Assembly: GCA_964394795.1 (NCBI GenBank)
Contig: CAYMYX010000024.1
Location: forward strand, 1 to 26,245
DNA length: 26,245 bases
Origin: CAYFUF01 sp964394795
GTDB taxonomy: Bacteria > Bacillota > Clostridia > Tissierellales > Peptoniphilaceae
Direction: 5' to 3'
Every line of letters starts with the position of its first letter. Position 1 is the stretch's first letter. Both the position numbers and the translations under genes were made by a program. The notes under the pieces are model-generated. The model had not been told where the DNA came from, ran no database searches, and worked only from the letters and a program-made list of their open reading frames with translations. Below are positions 21,959 to 26,245 of the stretch, piece after piece.

Positions 21959-22675
21959 TTACGACTGCATCGCTTTAGCAAAATCTGGATTAACCTGAAG
22001 CTTCATCAGATTCTGATCGTAAATGTACTGAACTTGTTCTTCAAAGGGTATTACTTCGTCCCCCATAAAGTGCTTCCGTAGCTTCTTCGTCAAGTAAGGA
22101 TTGATGAGAAGAATACATCCGGCTAGCTCAGAGAGAAACGCATTCCTATAGCGGTAACCACCATAAGGCGTTTCTACGTTAAAGCCAATTTTGGGATGGG
22201 TGGCCTCATACAGGTAAGCATTCTCGTTTCCGTAATAGGAAGAAAAGCCAAGAACATTACCAACAATTGGGTGTCCTTCGAAATCAGCAACCATGATTTC
22301 TGAGTGTCTTTTATCATAATCTCTAACGGTTTTGTAGTCAAAAATGCCTAAACTCTTCGTATCTGGGCCATTCTTCACCTCTATCGAGGCACCGAACATA
22401 TCCATTGCATTATTTAGGATGATAAACATGACATCATCTTCGACTAGCTCTTTGATGCGGTCCCTGTAAGGTTCCAACTTGACCACTATCTTATCCATAA
22501 CCGACTCGGGCATGGGTCCAAAGAAAATTAAATCAGGCTTTCGATCAACGAAGTAAGGCGTATCCTTATAGCCGGTATAAACAAATTCCGCTTCAGGAAA
22601 AAGCTTCTCGAGATAAACTGTCGTTTCCTTTTCCCCGTAGGAGATAAACTCCCTATACATAATTTCGACTATCAT
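21959..22675 (-). CDS. GatD-like protein lacking the amidotransferase catalytic residues
   Basis: A 238-aa protein that aligns by eye along its length with GatD, the glutaminase subunit that amidates lipid II with MurT. Comparable blocks: the N-terminal IMYREFISYGEKE; DLIFFGPMPES where GatD has FFGGGQD; VMFIILNNAMDMFG where GatD has AICGGxQLLG; and RYRNAFLSELAGCILL where GatD has KNVxGSYxHGPIL. The nucleophilic Cys is therefore Asn88 and the catalytic His is Ala185. The start overlaps the murT-like stop by ATGA, as expected for a two-subunit complex. It should not work as a glutaminase; a structural or different role is inferred. Confidence 0.75.
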   Translation of the reverse strand: MIVEIMYREFISYGEKETTVYLEKLFPEAEFVYTGYKDTPYFVDRKPDLIFFGPMPESVMDKIVVKLEPYRDRIKELVEDDVMFIILNNAMDMFGASIEVKNGPDTKSLGIFDYKTVRDYDKRHSEIMVADFEGHPIVGNVLGFSSYYGNENAYLYEATHPKIGFNVETPYGGYRYRNAFLSELAGCILLINPYLTKKLRKHFMGDEVIPFEEQVQYIYDQNLMKLQVNPDFAKAMQS

Positions 22676-24036
22676 GCTTCTTCTCCGTACATCTTCCGTA
22701 AATCTCTGACCACTTCATCCGCTGCCCAGAAACCGAAATCTTCAATATCGTGAAGGATAAACAGCTTTTCCTTTTTATCCTTATCAATGTAATTTACAAT
22801 CTCATTGATATCATCCAGTACTGTAATCTTCTCTGGATCGATACCATCGAGGACCATACTCAGCTGCGCATTTGGCGCATACTTGGTGTACATGATGATC
22901 TGATCTACATCCTTCAGGTTCTTGTAGTCCACATCAAACAGCCATGAGAAAGTAGCGTTTGGCAAATCCCTTTGCTCGTAGTCAGCAACATAGATCAGCG
23001 TTCTGGGTCCCTCCGCATTGCCCACGTTCGACATCATCCGACTCGTTGCAACGGGATTCAAACCCTTAGCCACTACGCTCAATACTTCTTTATTGCCAAT
23101 GGTATATTGCTTCAAGCGGGATTTGACCACTTCGATCTTTCCCATCGCCTCATTCAGCTCTTCATAAGCAAAGCCATTCTCACGAAGGGTGGCATAAGCC
23201 GCCAACTGGTTATATGAATTCTCGATGCTTCCATGGATCAAGGGAAGAGTAATTTCCTCATCATGGTCCGTCAAACGCAACACATTGGCTTCGGTATCGA
23301 TTGCTGTCACCACATAGCTAGCTTCGGGATTGGTTAAGCCGCAGCTTGGACAATGATACTCACCGATGTGGTGGTAGCGGTTGAAAATCCATTCGATCTC
23401 TCCCTCACACTGAGGGCAGTACACCATGTCTTGGATCTTGGAATCCTTGGACTCCTTCTCCCCTTCCAAAGGCTTAATGGTGAAGTAGACTCGTTCACTT
23501 TCCCCATTGCCTAAGTAGGCAGAAATAGAATCGGAAGCATTTAAGATCAGCTTTGTCCCCTTGGGAATACCCTCGTTAATCCGCTGAACGATGAATTTAA
23601 CGTTGGCATTTCTGTCGTAGGAATCTTGGTAAAGGTTAGTTACCGTCAAGGTCTGAAGATTCAAGTGCTCATTGATATGGCGCATCCATATCTCATCTTC
23701 CTCCAAGACACCATAGTCCGGGTTTTGACCACGGCCCTTCATCTGATTGGCGAAGGCGGAGGCGATCCCCCTCTTCGTATTGGATCCCGTTCTGTTAGCT
23801 AGGACCTTGTGACCCAACAACTCTAAAATATCTCCAATCATATTGCAGGTGGTCGTTTTTCCATTTGTGCCAGTGACTGCAATAAGGTGGTCTGGTTTTT
23901 TCGTATGTTTTAAGTATTCTGAATCGATCATAAGTGCAACTGTTCCCGTTAATTGGGTGCCCGACTTCCCGAAAAGCTTCAGGACGCCTCTAGTTGCCTT
24001 AGCGGATAAATTTGCTATCCCCGTTTTAATCCCCAT
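22672..24036 (-). CDS. Divergent MurT-like Mur ligase with zinc ribbon
   Basis: A 454-aa Mur-ligase-family protein with MurT architecture: the ATP loop TGTNGKTTT (55-63); LEEDE (111-115) in place of the EIDEG region; TNLYQDSYDR (133-142) where MurT has TNxFRDQxDR; a Cys4 zinc ribbon inserted in the middle domain (Cys207, Cys210, Cys229, Cys232); and a C-terminal domain (DUF1727 type). The usual KNPAG of that domain is replaced by KGLNP (324-328), and the Asp near the SW motif that completes the GatD triad appears replaced (NATFSW). ATG 24036 is preferred over TTG 24039 for spacing to AGGAG. The product is probably a partner of the GatD-like protein. Confidence 0.8.
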   Translation of the reverse strand: MGIKTGIANLSAKATRGVLKLFGKSGTQLTGTVALMIDSEYLKHTKKPDHLIAVTGTNGKTTTCNMIGDILELLGHKVLANRTGSNTKRGIASAFANQMKGRGQNPDYGVLEEDEIWMRHINEHLNLQTLTVTNLYQDSYDRNANVKFIVQRINEGIPKGTKLILNASDSISAYLGNGESERVYFTIKPLEGEKESKDSKIQDMVYCPQCEGEIEWIFNRYHHIGEYHCPSCGLTNPEASYVVTAIDTEANVLRLTDHDEEITLPLIHGSIENSYNQLAAYATLRENGFAYEELNEAMGKIEVVKSRLKQYTIGNKEVLSVVAKGLNPVATSRMMSNVGNAEGPRTLIYVADYEQRDLPNATFSWLFDVDYKNLKDVDQIIMYTKYAPNAQLSMVLDGIDPEKITVLDDINEIVNYIDKDKKEKLFILHDIEDFGFWAADEVVRDLRKMYGEEA

Positions 24037-24124
24037 CAATAACTCCTGTATCGGAAGATAAATGTTGATTATCTCCCCAAATTTTCATAAATAAACACAA
24101 AATAATTGCATTCCTATCTTCAGT

Positions 24125-24153
24125 AATATATCACATTCGAAACTAGGTGTCAT
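24125..24153 (-). promoter_or_regulatory. Promoter of the murT-like/gatD-like/nhaC operon
   Basis: Minus strand ATGACA (complement of 24148-24153), a 17-nt spacer and TATATT (complement of 24125-24130), each one mismatch from consensus. The start codon is about 85 nt downstream. Confidence 0.65.
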
Positions 24154-24236
24154 AATTCCAAGAAAAAAACTGATTATCAATCGAACAAGTGCGAAATAAT
24201 TGACAGCTGAATTATGTCTAAATATGAAGGTATATC

Positions 24237-24265
24237 TTGACAAGACAACTCAGGTATGGCATGAT
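24237..24265 (+). promoter_or_regulatory. Promoter of the candidate small RNA
   Basis: A perfect TTGACA at 24237-24242, 17 nt, then CATGAT (24260-24265) with a TGG extended -10 just before it. A better-looking GATAAT follows at 24266-24271 but is too far from this -35. Transcription would begin near 24272. Confidence 0.55.
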
Positions 24266-24271
24266 GATAAT

Positions 24272-24420
24272 GAGAGTTAGCTCTAGGTAATACCCCTAGC
24301 AGACTAACGATATCCTTGCTTTCATTTACCAGGTGAAAGCCGTCATCACATGGATATTCTCATTATTCTCCCCTTAAATGAAAAGCTCAATGCATTGATT
24401 TGCATTGAGCTTTTCATTTT
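24272..24420 (+). ncRNA. Candidate structured small RNA, family not recognised
   Basis: About 150 nt between promoter 24237-24265 and the terminator hairpin ending at 24419, with no open frame. The 5' part folds by eye into a three-way arrangement. A closing stem ATAATGAGA/TCTCATTAT (24267-24275 with 24358-24366) encloses two arms. One is GTTAG/CTAAC (24276-24280 with 24304-24308) with an inner CTAGG/CCTAG. The other is ATATCC/GGATAT (24310-24315 with 24352-24357) with an inner GCTTTCA/TGAAAGC. Both flanking genes are on the other strand, so it is not the leader of a gene in the window. I could not match it to tRNA, 6S RNA or a known riboswitch. Confidence 0.5.
24376..24419. terminator. Terminator of the hydratase gene and of the candidate small RNA
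   Basis: A perfect 19-bp inverted repeat (24376-24394 with 24401-24419), 6-nt loop. On the minus strand it follows the hydratase stop by 10 nt; on the plus strand it would end the small RNA. Its ends are A/T-rich on both strands. Confidence 0.8.
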
Positions 24421-24429
24421 CAATTCACA

Positions 24430-26245
24430 CTATTCTATATTATTCCTGTTGTAATTAATAAGGCATCCAGCTAAGAGGATCTCCCGTTCGTCATCAGTCA
24501 ATTGGCCCAACCTAACGGTAATCTCCTGCCTGTCCTTCCCTTCCCTGAGCACATAAGCCGGAATCTCTTCCGTCTTCTCTTCAACATGCTTCCTGATCTC
24601 AGGTAAGTAGACAACAGCTCCTTTTTCCAAAACCTCGGCATCCTCGACCAAGAATGGTAGGATCCCCCAGTTAATCAGATTGGACCTATACCGCTTCGTT
24701 GCATACTCATGGGCGAAGTTTGCCCAACCGCCCAGAACCTTTTGGTTGGACGCCGCTTGCTCACGAGCAGATCCGTCACCGGGCTTATTGGCATAAATTG
24801 CTGATCCAATCCCAACTTCAGCCAAGTCCTTAGCTCCAATCTCAGCCAATTGATCTTCCAACCAAGGGGCATAAAGCTCAGCATTCCCCTCTTCCCTCTT
24901 TACTTCAAAAGTTTGGATACGCTTAGCTTCTTCAACGTAAGCAGGGTCTTTCCTGCTCAGTGTGAATTCCGCAAGTCGCAACGGATTTGATCGATAGGAT
25001 GACGTATCGCCCGATGGAATCAACTCATCAGTCGTAGTAACCGGATCATCGATATGGCTGGCAACGACAACCATTAAGTCTTCCGTTAAGGCCGGCATGG
25101 TGGGCCATGGCTTAATATTCGGCCCATATACTAGTTCCACACTTGGATCTGCCTTACCCCAGCAGTCAATGACGGAGTTGTCGTAGACGGTCTTATCGAA
25201 GGTGAAATCTACGTCTGTCTCTTCCCATTCCACGTCTTCTGCACTGGTGAGGAAACCACCGTTGATGGCCGTTGCCGCAATCGACTTGGCATCCATCAAA
25301 GCAATCATGGTGTTCTGTCCCTCGCCCGGCTTAGAACCATCTCGATTCGGGAAGTTTCGGGTAGCATGGCGAACAGCAAGTTCGTTGTTGCCCGGTGTGT
25401 CGCCGGCACCGAAGCATGGCCCACAGAAGGCCGGCTTCACAATTGCGCCAGCTTCTATCAAGTCTGCAATGACTCCTTTACGAACGAGGTCAAGGTAGAT
25501 GGCTTGGCTGCCAGGATACACGCTAAAGTTAAAACCACCACCGGTCGCTCTTTTCCCTTTAACGATTTGTGCCGCAGCAAGTAAGTTATCGAAAGTTCCG
25601 CCGGAGCAACCAACAATGACGCCTTGCTCGATGTGGACCTTGCCGTCTTGAATCTTGGATTGGAGGTCGACCTTCACATCGTTGTTCTCGAAGATGCTCG
25701 CCGTCTTTTCTTCGATTGCGGCAAAGATTTCCTGTGGATTCTCTTGGACTTCCCGAATCGTGTACACTTCCGAAGGGTGGTAAGGAAGGGCGATGCAAGG
25801 TTCAATCTCATCCAAGTTCACTTCTACGATGCCATCGTAGCAAACAGCGTCCCCTTCTTTCAGTTCCTTGAAATCTTGAGGACGGCTATGAACGGTTAGG
25901 TAGTCTTCTGTTTTATCATCCGTCCGCCAGATGGAGGACAGGCAAGTCGTCTCTGTGGTCATGACGTCGATACCATTACGGAATTCGATAGGCAAGTTGT
26001 GGACCCCAGAACCAATAAACTCCATGACCTTGTTCTTGGTAAAACCGGACTCGAAAACTGCCTTGATTAAAGCCAAGGCAACATCATGAGGGCCGACCCA
26101 CTTCTTGGGTTCTCCTCGCAGGACAACGCCAACAACTTCTGGGCGAGGTACATCGTAGGTCTGTTCAAGAAGTTGTTTGGAGAGCTCGCCCCCACCCTCG
26201 CCGATAGCTAGTGTGCCTAAGGCACCATAGCGCGTATGGGAATCC
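24430..26245 (-). CDS. Aconitase-superfamily hydratase (YbhJ-like), 3' part
   Basis: 604 codons up to the right edge; the frame is open to the end, so the N-terminus is missing. Visible: DSHT at the edge; GEGGGEL; a first cluster region GCSGGTFDN; FCGPCFGAGDTPGNNE with the CxxC expected to ligate a 4Fe-4S cluster; TRNFPNRDGSKPG; and GDGSAREQAA, the counterpart of aconitase GSSREHA. The form of these motifs is closer to YbhJ-type putative hydratases than to citric-acid-cycle AcnA/AcnB or to LeuC. It would dehydrate and rehydrate a hydroxy-acid; the substrate is unknown. The internal ATG at 26076 is not the start. Confidence 0.85.
   Translation of the reverse strand, partial: DSHTRYGALGTLAIGEGGGELSKQLLEQTYDVPRPEVVGVVLRGEPKKWVGPHDVALALIKAVFESGFTKNKVMEFIGSGVHNLPIEFRNGIDVMTTETTCLSSIWRTDDKTEDYLTVHSRPQDFKELKEGDAVCYDGIVEVNLDEIEPCIALPYHPSEVYTIREVQENPQEIFAAIEEKTASIFENNDVKVDLQSKIQDGKVHIEQGVIVGCSGGTFDNLLAAAQIVKGKRATGGGFNFSVYPGSQAIYLDLVRKGVIADLIEAGAIVKPAFCGPCFGAGDTPGNNELAVRHATRNFPNRDGSKPGEGQNTMIALMDAKSIAATAINGGFLTSAEDVEWEETDVDFTFDKTVYDNSVIDCWGKADPSVELVYGPNIKPWPTMPALTEDLMVVVASHIDDPVTTTDELIPSGDTSSYRSNPLRLAEFTLSRKDPAYVEEAKRIQTFEVKREEGNAELYAPWLEDQLAEIGAKDLAEVGIGSAIYANKPGDGSAREQAASNQKVLGGWANFAHEYATKRYRSNLINWGILPFLVEDAEVLEKGAVVYLPEIRKHVEEKTEEIPAYVLREGKDRQEITVRLGQLTDDEREILLAGCLINYNRNNIE

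Noticed and set aside
24272..24370. Known RNA families (6S RNA, M-box, TPP or purine riboswitch) for the candidate small RNA
   Set aside because: The conserved loop sequences of these families are absent, and no plus-strand gene follows; the single long rod expected for 6S RNA is not seen.
1..26245. CRISPR arrays, insertion sequences, prophage genes, tRNA or rRNA genes
   Set aside because: No regularly spaced repeats, transposase or integrase motifs, or tRNA/rRNA sequences were seen anywhere in the window.

Overview
The window is 26.2 kb of bacterial chromosome from a Gram-positive, fairly low-GC Bacillota. The reasons are strong AAGGAGG ribosome-binding sites, consensus sigma-A promoters (TTGACA-17-TATAAT), many intrinsic terminators, a CsoR/CopA copper operon with a B. 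subtilis-like operator, YhaO/YhaN, CsbD, class II FBPase (GlpX) and a MurT/GatD-type pair. A Lactobacillales relative is possible, but that is only inference. The sequence comes from a draft assembly: a 100-N gap at 16015-16114 is flanked by two identical 55-bp copies, which looks like a k-mer seam.

Layout. (1) 1-1650, minus strand: 5' part of tuf (EF-Tu) and trxB. (2) 1.8-4.8 kb, minus: copper operon copA-csoR under a consensus promoter whose spacer holds a CsoR operator. CopA carries a complete CopZ-like domain at its C-terminus, preceded by an internal in-frame Shine-Dalgarno and ATG. (3) 4.9-13.7 kb, minus: a compact seven-gene cluster, probably one transcript of about 8.8 kb. In transcription order it holds a TetM/EF-G-like ribosomal GTPase fused to a Rae1/YacP-like NYN ribonuclease, a double PII-domain protein, a tandem DUF1538 membrane protein with its own PII-like tail, YhaO, a short membrane-hairpin YhaN, an unknown 121-aa protein and glyoxalase I. 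A terminator-like hairpin in the leader suggests transcription attenuation. (4) 13.9-14.4 kb, plus: a small PsiE-like membrane protein. (5) 14.5-16.6 kb, minus: a membrane-anchored serpin, the assembly seam and a short RDD-like membrane protein. (6) 17.0-20.0 kb: an SDR oxidoreductase (+), a small hypothetical gene with a probable one-base frameshift near its start (-), a DUF4256 protein (-) and glpX (+). (7) 20.0-24.0 kb, minus: csbD-like stress gene, then the operon murT-like/gatD-like/nhaC. (8) 24.2-24.4 kb, plus: a promoter, a foldable non-coding stretch and a terminator, which together look like an unrecognised small RNA. (9) 24.4 kb to the end, minus: an aconitase-superfamily hydratase that runs off the window.

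Best candidates for undescribed biology: the ribosomal GTPase-Rae1 fusion; the DUF1538/PII module, in which a two-domain PII protein plus a one-domain PII tail add up to the three domains of a PII trimer; the MurT/GatD-like pair in which the amidotransferase residues appear to be lost; the candidate structured RNA; and the copA gene that may also make free CopZ by internal initiation.
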